From Opitutales bacterium (GTDB lineage: Bacteria; Verrucomicrobiota; Verrucomicrobiia; Opitutales; T3Sed10-336): 47,610 nucleotides of DNA. Shown here piece after piece: positions 8,740-17,747 of this stretch. The notes below the pieces were generated by a model that was given only the letters and a program-made list of their open reading frames with translations, had not been told where the DNA came from and searched no databases. The stretch is from positions 1 to 47,610 of the forward strand of contig JAIUMY010000014.1 in the NCBI GenBank assembly GCA_022565335.1. The letters run 5' to 3'. Both the position numbers and the translations under genes were made by a program. Each line of letters opens with the position of its first letter. The first letter of the stretch is position 1.

Positions 8740-8760
8740 TAAGGGACAGACTCTATACTT
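8740..8760 (+). repeat. AAGGGACA element, partial copy (locus A)
   Basis: The core AAGGGACAGACTCTATACTT contains AGGG, a five-base loop and CTCT, a small hairpin with one G-T pair. It matches the core of the longer palindromic elements at 16381-16435 and 31360-31404, but lacks their outer arms CGTCAAT and ATTGACG. It lies about 70 bases upstream of the ECF sigma start, in its probable promoter region. Confidence 0.5.
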
Positions 8761-8847
8761 TTTTCTTTTACAACCCCTTAATTTCTTAACATTCAATAGT
8801 TTATCTAATTTTAGCCTTTTCTCCGGGTTGGGTTTTGTTGTCAACTC

Positions 8848-9924
8848 TTAGGAAGTCTTTTCCAAAATCTGGTAAAGTGCCTTCGCCGTCCCTTCCCACG
8901 TCGGCAAATCTCTCTTTTCCACCTCCAACGCCAGACGCTCCCAAAAGCTCCCGTCTTCCCAAATCCCCAGTAGCCCCTCTCCCAGCACATCCGCCGATTG
9001 GCAATCCAATAAATGGCACCCACCCCCGGACGCACTTTCCTGCAAGGAAGGTAGGTTATTGGCAATCACCGGGACCCCCATCCAAAGAGACTCCAACAAT
9101 GGCAGACCACATCCCTCGGCCAGCGATGGAAGTAAGGCACAGCGACTTTCCCGGTAAATTTCGACCAATTCGTCGTCCGTTACCTCACCATGGTAGGTGA
9201 TGGGAAAATCCGCTTTCACTAATTTTTTGATCCGCTGGCGAATTTCCGCCCCTCCATGATCCGCCACCGCCCCAACAATCGCCAACTCACCATCAAACGA
9301 TTGTTTCCACAAAAAGGAAAATACTTCCAGAGCTATCATCTGGTTCTTTCGGGGCTCGAGAGTTCCCAGCAACAAGACTTGTTTACGTTCTGCCCAGTTC
9401 GGCAAGTGACTCGGCAAAACCCTGGCCCGTTTGGTGAAATCAGCCCCCAATTGCAAACTATGCATTTCCGGCGGATTGCCAATCCGCAACCAGTCCCAGT
9501 ATTCGGCCAAATCGACCGCTGAGGCCTCTGAAACCGTCAAAATCGTGGAAAACCTCGCCAGCAACTTCATGTATTGAGGATGTCTCGCCACGGAAACCGC
9601 TCCGCTGATATCCGGATGCCGCAAGGGAATCGCATCATGGAATATAGCTACCGTACGAGCGGGCGTCTGCCTTAGAAACTCCGCAAAACCGGGCCTCTCA
9701 TTTTCATCGAAAAGTTCGGGGGTCAGAAAAATATCCTTCGCCGAGATCTCCACCGTAGACCTGTCAGCAAGGCGACGAATCCCCGCCCTTCGACTATCCC
9801 AGTAAACCTCCACCAAATCTTCTCCCGCCAATAGGGTTAGCTCATGGCGGAGCTTTTCACTTACCCGACTCAACCCACAGGAAAGACGAATTTTGGAAAC
9901 CTTGGTACAATCAAAGAATATCAT
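8848..9924 (-). CDS. Glycosyltransferase, GT4-like (GT-B fold)
   Basis: A 358-residue protein resembling family 4 retaining glycosyltransferases that use nucleotide sugars. The second Rossmann domain starts near residue 180 with VLLLGTLEPRKNQ, a typical donor-binding loop, followed by LAIVGAVADHGG. The donor-site motif EGCGLPLLESLWMGVPVIAN supplies the E-x7-E pattern. The N-terminal half carries HDAIPLRHP and ILTVSEASAVDLAEYW, common in mannosyl- and rhamnosyltransferases of this group. It stands alone, with gaps of 114 bases to hppA and about 175 bases to the sigma gene, so acceptor and pathway are unknown. No membrane segment is visible. Confidence 0.9.
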   Translation of the reverse strand: MIFFDCTKVSKIRLSCGLSRVSEKLRHELTLLAGEDLVEVYWDSRRAGIRRLADRSTVEISAKDIFLTPELFDENERPGFAEFLRQTPARTVAIFHDAIPLRHPDISGAVSVARHPQYMKLLARFSTILTVSEASAVDLAEYWDWLRIGNPPEMHSLQLGADFTKRARVLPSHLPNWAERKQVLLLGTLEPRKNQMIALEVFSFLWKQSFDGELAIVGAVADHGGAEIRQRIKKLVKADFPITYHGEVTDDELVEIYRESRCALLPSLAEGCGLPLLESLWMGVPVIANNLPSLQESASGGGCHLLDCQSADVLGEGLLGIWEDGSFWERLALEVEKRDLPTWEGTAKALYQILEKTS

Positions 9925-10038
9925 GAACCGCTCTTCCTACTCCTTTCTAAGAGGAAAATCAACCCGACACTTTCAGCCCCCTGGTTCCGGGGTATTCCTC
10001 GCCCCGTGTGGAGACCCTTGGAAAAATTTCCGCAGGCC

Positions 10039-12258
10039 CTAGAAAAGAGTATAGGCCACCGTTAAGCCTGCCGTCACGATAGAAACCATACTCATCAACT
10101 TGATCAGAATGTTCAAACTAGGTCCCGAGGTATCTTTAAACGGGTCCCCAATGGTGTCGCCAATGACCGTTGCCTTATGCGCTTCGGAGCCTTTTCCTCC
10201 GTGATGCCCCTCCTCGATGTATTTCTTGGCGTTATCCCAGGCTCCGCCAGCGTTGGCCATGAAAATAGCCAGAATAAAACCAGTGGAGAGAGTGCCGACC
10301 AATAGGCCAACCACTCCCGCGACCCCAAAAAGGAAGCCCACCAACACCGGCACAACCACCGCACAAAGCGATGGTAAAAGCATTTCCTTCTGCGCCCCCT
10401 TCGTCGAAATCTCCACGCATCGGGCATAATCGGGCTCCACTTCACCCTGCATGATCCCGGCATTTTCCCGAAATTGCCGCCGCACTTCCTCTACCATTTT
10501 ACCGGCCGCCCGGCCCACCGCATTCATGGTCAAACCACAAAAGACAAAAGCCATCATAGATCCAATGAAAACCCCCACCAGGACTTTCGGATTCATCAGG
10601 TGAACCTGGAAAAACTCCATAAATTGCAGCAAATCCAACTCCCGCACCGACGCTACCGAGGTAACCTCCACATTGTTCGGAAACACAAACGTCGACGTTT
10701 GCCCAACCACCCGGTCAATCGACATTTTTATCGCTTGAATGTAGGAAGCAAGCAAGGCCAAGGCCGTCAAAGCCGCCGAGCCTATCGCAAAGCCCTTACC
10801 CGTGGCCGCCGTGGTATTTCCCAAGGAATCAAGGGCATCGGTTCGTTCGCGTACCTGCGGCCCCAACTCAGCCATCTCCGCATTCCCTCCGGCATTGTCG
10901 GCAATCGGACCGTAAGCATCGGTGGCCAAAGTTAACCCCAAAGTCGACAACATTCCCACCGCCGCAATTCCGATTCCGTAAAGGCCATAGAGAATGTTCT
11001 CCATACCGCCCCCTCCGGAAGCAAAGGTAAAAGCCAGAATCATTCCCACTCCAACTACGATTACCGGGATCGCCGTTGACATAAAACCGACCCCCATACC
11101 CGCAATAACCACCGTTGCCGGGCCGGTTTCCGCTTGCTTGGAAATCCCCTTGGTCGGCGCGTATTGCTGAGAAGTGAAATACTCCGTCGATTTGCCAATT
11201 ATCACCCCGGTGAGAAGACCGGTCACAATCGCGCCCCAGATTCCCACCGCATTGTCGATTCCCAGAGCCCGCAAAAGAAAAAACGAAAGAACGATAATCA
11301 AAGCCCCACTAATATTTACCCCGCGATGCAAAGCACCCATTAACTGATGATGGCCAGCCCCTGCCTTGGCCTTTACAAAAAACACTCCCAGAATCGATAG
11401 CAAAATACCCAGACCCGCAATCAACATCGGTGCCAGAACGGCATTCAATTGCATGCCCGCATCACCGGTTGCCGCAAAGGCCGCCGCCCCCAAGGCCGCC
11501 GTCGCGAGAATCGAGCCAAAATACGATTCATACAAATCCGCCCCCATGCCCGCGACATCACCGACGTTGTCCCCAACATTGTCCGCAATGGTCGCTGGAT
11601 TACGGGGATCATCCTCAGGAATTCCCGCTTCCACCTTACCGACCAAGTCCGCGCCCACATCCGCAGCCTTAGTGTAAATACCCCCGCCAACCCGGGCAAA
11701 CAAAGCTTGCAGGGAAGCCCCCAAGCCAAAGGTCAACATGGTGGTGGTGATAATAACCATCCGATACACCGGATCCTCTCCCCCCACAAAAAGGTTTAGG
11801 ACCAAAAACCAAAAGGAAATGTCCAAGAGCGCCAACCCCACCACCGTGAGCCCCATCACGGCACCACTGCGAAACGCCACCCGCAGACCATCGTTTAACG
11901 AGCGGCTTGCCGCTTGCGCCGTCCGCGCGGAGGCATAGGTCGCCGTCTTCATTCCAAAAAACCCGGCCAGCCCCGAGAAAAATCCAGCCGTCAAAAAGGC
12001 AAAAGGCACCCACGGATTTTGAATCCCAAAACCATATGACATGATGGCCAGAAGAACTGCCAATACCAAAAAGAAAATGCCCACCACTTTGTATTGCTGG
12101 GAAAGATACGCCATCGCTCCTTTACGAACATGACCGGCGATTCGCCGCATGACTTCCGAGCCCTCGTCCTCCTTCATCATTTGACGGAAAAAATAAAAGG
12201 CAAAAGCCAGCGCCAGAAGAGCGGCCACCGGGGCGAAATAAAAAAATACAGGAATCAT
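10039..12258 (-). CDS. hppA: K+-stimulated ion-translocating pyrophosphatase
   Basis: A membrane pyrophosphatase of 739 residues with about 16 transmembrane helices that couples pyrophosphate hydrolysis to pumping of H+ or Na+. The substrate-binding signature [20 protein letters not shown] and the [20 protein letters not shown] motif are complete. The later acidic motif [17 protein letters not shown] near the C-terminus is also intact. The segment [18 protein letters not shown] has alanine and threonine where K+-independent enzymes have lysine, so K+ dependence is predicted. Whether the pumped ion is H+ or Na+ cannot be decided by eye. An unknown protein gene lies 42 bases upstream on the same strand. 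Confidence 0.96.
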   Translation of the reverse strand: MIPVFFYFAPVAALLALAFAFYFFRQMMKEDEGSEVMRRIAGHVRKGAMAYLSQQYKVVGIFFLVLAVLLAIMSYGFGIQNPWVPFAFLTAGFFSGLAGFFGMKTATYASARTAQAASRSLNDGLRVAFRSGAVMGLTVVGLALLDISFWFLVLNLFVGGEDPVYRMVIITTTMLTFGLGASLQALFARVGGGIYTKAADVGADLVGKVEAGIPEDDPRNPATIADNVGDNVGDVAGMGADLYESYFGSILATAALGAAAFAATGDAGMQLNAVLAPMLIAGLGILLSILGVFFVKAKAGAGHHQLMGALHRGVNISGALIIVLSFFLLRALGIDNAVGIWGAIVTGLLTGVIIGKSTEYFTSQQYAPTKGISKQAETGPATVVIAGMGVGFMSTAIPVIVVGVGMILAFTFASGGGGMENILYGLYGIGIAAVGMLSTLGLTLATDAYGPIADNAGGNAEMAELGPQVRERTDALDSLGNTTAATGKGFAIGSAALTALALLASYIQAIKMSIDRVVGQTSTFVFPNNVEVTSVASVRELDLLQFMEFFQVHLMNPKVLVGVFIGSMMAFVFCGLTMNAVGRAAGKMVEEVRRQFRENAGIMQGEVEPDYARCVEISTKGAQKEMLLPSLCAVVVPVLVGFLFGVAGVVGLLVGTLSTGFILAIFMANAGGAWDNAKKYIEEGHHGGKGSEAHKATVIGDTIGDPFKDTSGPSLNILIKLMSMVSIVTAGLTVAYTLF

Positions 12259-12300
12259 AACAAAGGTTCTACTCTTTTAGGGTTCACACCAATACGGGAG

Positions 12301-13077
12301 TCATCCAACCGAGCCGGACAACGCGGAACGCCACCACAGATAATGCTCCGTTTCCAGCGTTTTTCTCGAAGGCAGAGGGAAGAATAAAACCTCTCCCCCA
12401 CCAGCAACAAAAAATCCATTCCTAACGGTGCGATACAAAACGTCTTCCACAAAACTACGATTGACCGTCTTGGTGACCTTTTCCGAATCATTTTTTAAAT
12501 CCATCAGACAGTCCCGCAAATGCTGCAAATTCATGTAAGGCAAATTCTCTACCTCCATCGATTCGGGATCGTCCGCGAGTTGCTCCAATTTCATATCCGC
12601 ATAAACCAATTTGGGCAGATGCAACAACTCCCCGGTGTCGGTCAACCGTTTCCCAAAGGCCAAGGGATCCAACCGACTTACCACCCGCGGCAACACCGGA
12701 CAAATTTCCTGATACAAATGCCAGGAACGGTTGCCCTCACCATCGTAGTCTTGCGGCGACAAAGCCAAAGAACGGCCATCCGGAGTAGTCAGATAAAGCA
12801 CTCTCAGCGCCTTTAACGGCACTCTCTCCAAAACCCGGTACAACGAAAGATAGGTGGACTTCCGGGAACGTCCGTCGGAATGGGCAACACAACGTTTCTC
12901 CGCCTCTTCCAGAGGGAATTCCCCGCCTAGTTGCGCGGCATCCAATTCAAAAAACATCGCCTGCCCCCTCGTGCGCTGCCGTGAACCGAGAGCATAGTAT
13001 TTACCGAATTCATCGGGAGGTAACATTGAGACCACCAGCGCCTCCGGGATTAAGGAAAGATAGTAATGCAAGCCCAT
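12301..13077 (-). CDS. Conserved-looking hypothetical protein
   Basis: A 258-residue soluble protein I do not recognise. It begins MGLHYYLSLIPEALVVSMLP and has no signal peptide or membrane segment. Visible features are a mixed alpha/beta pattern, a basic-serine stretch (HSDGRSRKSTYLSLYRVLE) and a C-terminal glycine-rich turn FFVAGGGEVLFFPLP. It lies between a DnaE2-like gene (87 bases upstream) and the pyrophosphatase gene (42 bases downstream), all on the same strand. Codon use and gene spacing support a real gene. No role can be assigned; it could belong with either neighbour. Confidence 0.75.
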   Translation of the reverse strand: MGLHYYLSLIPEALVVSMLPPDEFGKYYALGSRQRTRGQAMFFELDAAQLGGEFPLEEAEKRCVAHSDGRSRKSTYLSLYRVLERVPLKALRVLYLTTPDGRSLALSPQDYDGEGNRSWHLYQEICPVLPRVVSRLDPLAFGKRLTDTGELLHLPKLVYADMKLEQLADDPESMEVENLPYMNLQHLRDCLMDLKNDSEKVTKTVNRSFVEDVLYRTVRNGFFVAGGGEVLFFPLPSRKTLETEHYLWWRSALSGSVG

Positions 13078-13164
13078 AGGCCAAGCCTACCCCTTTCCTT
13101 AAAAGAGTAAAAGCTCTAATTTCATCAACCGCCGGGAATTATTTTTTCTTTTCTTACAGATCGC

Positions 13165-16100
13165 TCAACCGCGCCTCTCAATCGATTCACTGCATCGGGA
13201 AAAATCACGTAAAACCAATTGTGGTCCGCTTTTCGTCGCATCGTACTCAACCTTCACTCGAAAACACCCTCTTTCACTGCGGGAGATTTCGTACCCGTAC
13301 ACTGCATACTCCGCCGGAAAAACCGTTACCTCAGCGATCCCAGTCGAATCCGCCAAGGTCAAAAAACACATTGGCTTTTGGTTTTTCTCCAACAAATTCC
13401 GCCGGGCCACAATCAAACCCCGAATCTCCACCTCCTGCCCGATACATTTTCTCAAATTCCGTATCGCACTCTGCCCAGGCACAATCTCATCAACCACCGG
13501 CAAAGGGTTTTCTGACAACGGAAATCCGAAAATCTCTTTCTCCCATTGGGCAAACAAGGCCCGGTCAGGCGGAGGTTCATCACCCTCAGTACCCACCTTC
13601 TCATCTGTTTCCAGACCGGGTAACATCCCTTCCTGGTTATAAACCTCCCCACGCCATCGTTGCACCACCCGCACCGCTCGAAAGCGGTTGGGATAAAATT
13701 CTCGCAGTGCTCCCCCTTTGGCTAGCAAAAGCGCGGTTGCCGTCGTCGGTTGGACTCTTCGCAGAAAATCCTCCCCGTCCCGGAAAGGTCCCCGCGCCAA
13801 CTCTTTTTGCCAGCGCACCAAAAATCTTCCGGACAATCCGTACATCGCGGAAAACGGAACGTCGATCTCCCGACCCCGGCAACGATACCGCGAGGCACTT
13901 CGGTTGATCTCCGGCCCCAGCAAACGAAACCCCCTTTGCCAAAGCTCTGCAACATACACCAAGGGCTTATAAAATCCCCGGCGGTTTTCCAGGACCGCTG
14001 CCAGAAAACTTCCCGGGTAGTGGTATTTCAACCACGCCCCCTGGTAAGCCTCGACCGCGTAAGCCGCTCCATGTGCCTTATTAAACATGTAGCCGGAAAA
14101 CTCCACCAACATTCGCCAGATCTCCTCCGCTTCGGCCTCCGTCCGCCCTTTCGTCGTTACCGCCTGTTTCCGGAATTCATGCTCCAACTCAACCAAATCC
14201 GTCGCTTTCTTACGTACCAAAGTTCTGCGCAGACGATCCGCCCGCCCCAAATTCATCCCCGCCCACTCATGCGCCACCCGGATAATATGCTCCTCAAAAA
14301 CCAACAATCCATATGTATCCCCCAGAATGGATTCCAAATCCGGATGTGCATATACCGCCTCTTCCTGACCCAAATAACGCCGCGCGTATTTTTCTTTTTT
14401 ATCTTCATTGGCGGCTCCCGGACGAATCACCGATACCGCCGCCACCAACGCATCGATATCACCACAACGACAAAGCTGCAATAAACCCGTCATCGCCGGT
14501 GACTCAATATGAAACACCCCACGCGCCCCACCAGTCGCAATCATCCGATAAATCTCCACCTCGTTATAACGCAGACGCGCCAAACCTTTGCGCACCGCCG
14601 ACCTCTGGCCCTCCCCTTTTTCATTTTCCTCCACATTCCTGATCGTATCACGCAATACGCTCAAACCCGCCTGACCCAATAAATCCAGCTTAAGCAAGCC
14701 CATCTCCTCCACTGCCTCCATATCCATTCCCGCCATCGGCAAAAGCCGCGCCCCCCCTTCATCATCTTGCAAAACCTTCCGCGCCGGCAACAGCGGGGTG
14801 AAATCATAAAGCGACCGATCAGCCAGAACCAAACCGCAAGGGTGCATCATCGGATGCCTCGGAATGCCATCCAATTCCACCGCTATGGGCAAAATTTCCC
14901 GGAAATTCTCGTTGTCCCGCAAAATCTTGCTTTCCGCCCAAATATCGCGATAACGCTCAAACCGCGTAATTCCACCATGCGGCATCAGTCGCGTCAGCGC
15001 CCGAACCTCCCGCTCCGGCAACCCCATCGTCTTAGCCACCTCCGCCACCGCCGCCCGGGCCTGAAAAGTATTGCACCCCCCCACCATGGCGACCCGACCC
15101 TCGCCATAGCGCTCCAAAAGGGCAGCAATGACCTCATCCCGCCGATCCCAGGGCAAATCGAGATCAATGTCCGGTAATTTGGACAAACGTAGTCGCTCCT
15201 CATTTAAAAATCGTTCGAAATGCAATCCAAACCGAAAAGGACACACATTGCTCACCCCCAACGCATAACAAAGTAAACTTCCCGCCGCACTACCCCGCGC
15301 CAAGGTCTCTATCCCCCTTTCCCGACAAATTTCCAGAACCTCGTGAAACAACAAAAAATACCCCGCATACCCAGTTCTCGCCACGACTTCCAATTCCCGC
15401 TGCAAACGCTTTTCTCTTAGCTCCGGCGAGGGTTTTTCCGGCCACCGGTACAAAGCGCCATACTTTTCCCTCATCCCCCCACGGCAAAGAGTTTCCAGCC
15501 TTTGCATCTTTTCCCTCGAGGCACCATCACCCTCCTCCCCGCTGGAGGGCAAAAACAACTTTCCCCAACGATACCGGAAACCAACCCCATCCACAAATTC
15601 CCGCGTCATCCGCAAGACCTCCGGCCGACGCTTCCAAACCCCCTCCCATTCGCACGCCGAAGGAAGAATTTCCCGCTGCCCCAGCTTTTCTCCGCGTCTG
15701 CCCCGAAGTTCCAACTCCCCAATCATTCGCAAAACCGACAGTGTTTGAGCCCCCGCCGAAACCGCCCGACGCGCCCCTGACATAACTACCCAACGCCACC
15801 CGTGGCTCTCATGCTGCGCATAAAACAACTGTTGCTGCCGTTTCTGGGAGGACGTCCTCCATCCGAGTTCCCACCAAAACTCCGAACGCCATCTACTTTT
15901 CCAAGCGGCCATCCGTTTCGGCCAGGGAATTGGCCCTCCCACCGATCCGACCGGCCGCTCATCCCCTCCCCCGACAGGCACCGACAGCCACACCCCCTCT
16001 CGTAAAGTTTCCCAATCCCGCCAAAACCAATCCTCCGGAACATCTTTTCCCGACTCCACCGCATACCCCGAAAGCACCCGACACAACGCCGCATACCCAT

Positions 16101-16362
16101 CCTGCGTACGCACTGTCAACTGCACCGCCCCTAAACCCTCAACCCTCACCCGACATCCCAAAATCGGCTTCACCCCCCCTTTCTCCGCAACTTTAAAAAA
16201 CTCCACTCCTCCCCTGACCCCCCACCAATCACTCAACCCCACAATCCCATACCCCGCCGCCTTACCCCCCTTCACCAACGCCCCCGGACTCCACAACCCT
16301 TCATAAAAGCTATACCAACTGTAATTACCCAAAGCCACCAACACACTCATTAAAGTGAACAT
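13165..16362 (-). CDS. dnaE2: DNA polymerase III alpha-like protein (DnaE2/ImuC type)
   Basis: A C-family DNA polymerase of about 1,065 residues. The catalytic aspartates are present in KLPDIDLDLPWDRRDEVI and in LLKLDLLGQAG. An OB fold lies near the C-terminus (VEIRGLIVARRN onward), as in DnaE2. The N-terminal PHP domain keeps its outline (GLWSPGALVKGGKAAGYGIV) but has none of the metal-binding histidines, so it cannot proofread. The length and late OB fold fit the damage-tolerance enzyme rather than replicative DnaE. The frame extends to 16416, but that ATG lies inside a repeat element. The ATG at 16362 has GGTGA four bases before it and is preferred; 16350 is possible. No imuA or imuB is nearby. 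Confidence 0.88.
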   Translation of the reverse strand: MFTLMSVLVALGNYSWYSFYEGLWSPGALVKGGKAAGYGIVGLSDWWGVRGGVEFFKVAEKGGVKPILGCRVRVEGLGAVQLTVRTQDGYAALCRVLSGYAVESGKDVPEDWFWRDWETLREGVWLSVPVGGGDERPVGSVGGPIPWPKRMAAWKSRWRSEFWWELGWRTSSQKRQQQLFYAQHESHGWRWVVMSGARRAVSAGAQTLSVLRMIGELELRGRRGEKLGQREILPSACEWEGVWKRRPEVLRMTREFVDGVGFRYRWGKLFLPSSGEEGDGASREKMQRLETLCRGGMREKYGALYRWPEKPSPELREKRLQRELEVVARTGYAGYFLLFHEVLEICRERGIETLARGSAAGSLLCYALGVSNVCPFRFGLHFERFLNEERLRLSKLPDIDLDLPWDRRDEVIAALLERYGEGRVAMVGGCNTFQARAAVAEVAKTMGLPEREVRALTRLMPHGGITRFERYRDIWAESKILRDNENFREILPIAVELDGIPRHPMMHPCGLVLADRSLYDFTPLLPARKVLQDDEGGARLLPMAGMDMEAVEEMGLLKLDLLGQAGLSVLRDTIRNVEENEKGEGQRSAVRKGLARLRYNEVEIYRMIATGGARGVFHIESPAMTGLLQLCRCGDIDALVAAVSVIRPGAANEDKKEKYARRYLGQEEAVYAHPDLESILGDTYGLLVFEEHIIRVAHEWAGMNLGRADRLRRTLVRKKATDLVELEHEFRKQAVTTKGRTEAEAEEIWRMLVEFSGYMFNKAHGAAYAVEAYQGAWLKYHYPGSFLAAVLENRRGFYKPLVYVAELWQRGFRLLGPEINRSASRYRCRGREIDVPFSAMYGLSGRFLVRWQKELARGPFRDGEDFLRRVQPTTATALLLAKGGALREFYPNRFRAVRVVQRWRGEVYNQEGMLPGLETDEKVGTEGDEPPPDRALFAQWEKEIFGFPLSENPLPVVDEIVPGQSAIRNLRKCIGQEVEIRGLIVARRNLLEKNQKPMCFLTLADSTGIAEVTVFPAEYAVYGYEISRSERGCFRVKVEYDATKSGPQLVLRDFSRCSESIERRG

Positions 16363-16380
16363 TATTTCACCATTTATTCC

Positions 16381-16435
16381 CGTCAATCTTTTCTCTATCA
16401 ATTTTTTAAGGGACATACCCTATAAATAATTGACA
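16381..16435 (+). repeat. RAYT-linked palindromic element (locus B)
   Basis: A 55-base element with outer arms CGTCAAT (16381-16387) and ATTGACA (16429-16435), which pair over six bases. Inside is the core AAGGGACATACCCTATAAAT, where AGGG and CCCT form a perfect four-base stem around a five-base loop. The same layout recurs at 31360-31404 and, shortened, at 17698-17733. The two copies at 16381 and 17698 bracket the transposase gene. The element overlaps the longest possible start of the dnaE2 frame, which supports the shorter start. Confidence 0.7.
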
Positions 16436-16699
16436 CCTTATCCCTTTCACTTTCGAACCACGAAACACCCTCAGCTCAACGCTGCATAATCATGCGAAGA
16501 GGTTCAAGAAGACCGACCTCAGCCGACAAATCTCTTTTCTCCGACGGATCGCTGAAAATACCGAAATTACCCCACCCGACAACTCAATAACCTCCAAGAA
16601 ACCGCAATCTTTTCCGGCACCTGCCCCCCTCGATCTTAGAATCCTGGAACAGGCCCAAGCTATTGTTCGTACTGTCTATTCCTCTCTTTGATTAAGGAA
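16436..16699. other. Stretch between repeat element and RAYT stop, no confident gene
   Basis: With the repeat element beside it, this makes a stretch of over 300 bases without a gene. A plus-strand frame stays open from 16434 to TGA 16688-16690 and would encode about 85 residues ending LRILEQAQAIVRTVYSSL. It has no ATG, GTG or TTG start in frame and resembles nothing I know. It may be chance or a relic. It lies directly after the stop of the transposase gene on the opposite strand. Confidence 0.25.
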
Positions 16700-17674
16700 T
16701 CATCGCCTAAACCTCTTTTTTCCGGCAACCAACCCCTTGTAGAGGTCCGGAGGTGACTCGCCGGAACGGTTTGCCAGAAGTTCTTGAAACGGTTCTACAA
16801 ACTGACGACTTCCGATCACCATTCCCTCACATAAAGCCCGCCAGAGGCGCCACCCTCCGGACGCGGAGGCTTCCTCATTCAACCGGCGTTTGGTCAAAAT
16901 TTCCGCAATCTCCTCCTTCGCCCCATCGCCGCCGGCCTGCCCCAACAAAAGCATCCGGTACTCCCGCAACACCTCTTTACCCCATTCATTACCCCGCAAC
17001 CCTCGCAATATATCCACCAGCCGCGCGCGCGGCTCTCCTTCCCTCTCCCCTTCGCCATACCCACTAAAGGCATAGTCACGAGGATCCTCTACCAAGCCCG
17101 CCCGCACCGGATTCAAATCGATATACGCCGCCATAACCAACAAAGCCGTCCCGCTCCCCTGTACCAGCACACTTTTAAAACGGTCACTCCATAACGGCCC
17201 AAACCGGTCATGATTGGCATTATACCAAATACTCACCTGTTGCTTGTAGATCTTCACAAACGCCGACAAATCATGCATCCGCGCCCGCAAGCTCGCCCGC
17301 ATCTTCTCCGCCTCCTCACCCCCACCCTTCAGCGTCCGCTCCACCTGTTCCGGAGTATTCGGCGCATACTTGCGCGCCCGCTCACTCTTGCGCAGCACCC
17401 CATCCTCCCCATGCAGCATCCGGTAGCGCCGCAACAATTCCGCATCATCCAGCTTGATCCCACTTCCATCCGGCACCTCCACCAAAACATGGAAGTGATT
17501 GCCCATCAGGCAATAGGTCAGGATCTTCACCCCACAAAACCCCGCCACCTTAAACAGCATCCGCCGCATCGCCTCTTTTTCTTCATCCGAGAAAAAGATC
17601 TCTCCATTCACCGTCCGCGACATCACATGATACAACGCCCGCTGACCTTTTATTTTAATTCGTTCCTTTCGCAT
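16700..17674 (-). CDS. REP-associated tyrosine transposase (RAYT, Y1 HUH family)
   Basis: A 324-residue IS200-like transposase. The HUH motif is His60-Phe-His62 in CLMGNHFHVLVEV, preceded by ALYHVMSRTVNGEIFF. The likely catalytic tyrosine is Tyr143 in SAFVKIYKQQVSIWY, followed by the family block FGPLWSDRFKSVLV and AYIDLNPVRAGLV. The frame extends 149 codons further into thrC, but that part is a low-complexity antisense shadow. MRKERIKIKGQRALYHVM at 17674 is the family-like start. Copies of a palindromic element lie on both sides (16381-16435 and 17698-17733). RAYTs are usually single, domesticated genes that process dispersed REP palindromes. The C-terminal 120 residues are less conserved. 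Confidence 0.92.
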   Translation of the reverse strand: MRKERIKIKGQRALYHVMSRTVNGEIFFSDEEKEAMRRMLFKVAGFCGVKILTYCLMGNHFHVLVEVPDGSGIKLDDAELLRRYRMLHGEDGVLRKSERARKYAPNTPEQVERTLKGGGEEAEKMRASLRARMHDLSAFVKIYKQQVSIWYNANHDRFGPLWSDRFKSVLVQGSGTALLVMAAYIDLNPVRAGLVEDPRDYAFSGYGEGEREGEPRARLVDILRGLRGNEWGKEVLREYRMLLLGQAGGDGAKEEIAEILTKRRLNEEASASGGWRLWRALCEGMVIGSRQFVEPFQELLANRSGESPPDLYKGLVAGKKRFRR

Positions 17675-17697
17675 ACCCCACAAAAAAACCAAAAACC

Positions 17698-17733
17698 CGT
17701 CAATAGTCAAGGGACAAACCCGTAAATTATTTG
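17698..17733 (+). repeat. RAYT-linked palindromic element (locus C)
   Basis: This copy lies 23 bases upstream of the transposase start. It has the arm CGTCAAT (17698-17704), a shortened spacer, then AAGGGACAAACCCGTAAAT. GGG and CCC can pair, but the second outer arm is degenerate. Read on the minus strand it also gives GGG, five bases, CCCT and then ATTGACG, so it fits the element in both directions. It may hold the promoter or leader of the transposase gene. Confidence 0.6.
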
Positions 17734-17747
17734 GTTTATTTTTGGGG

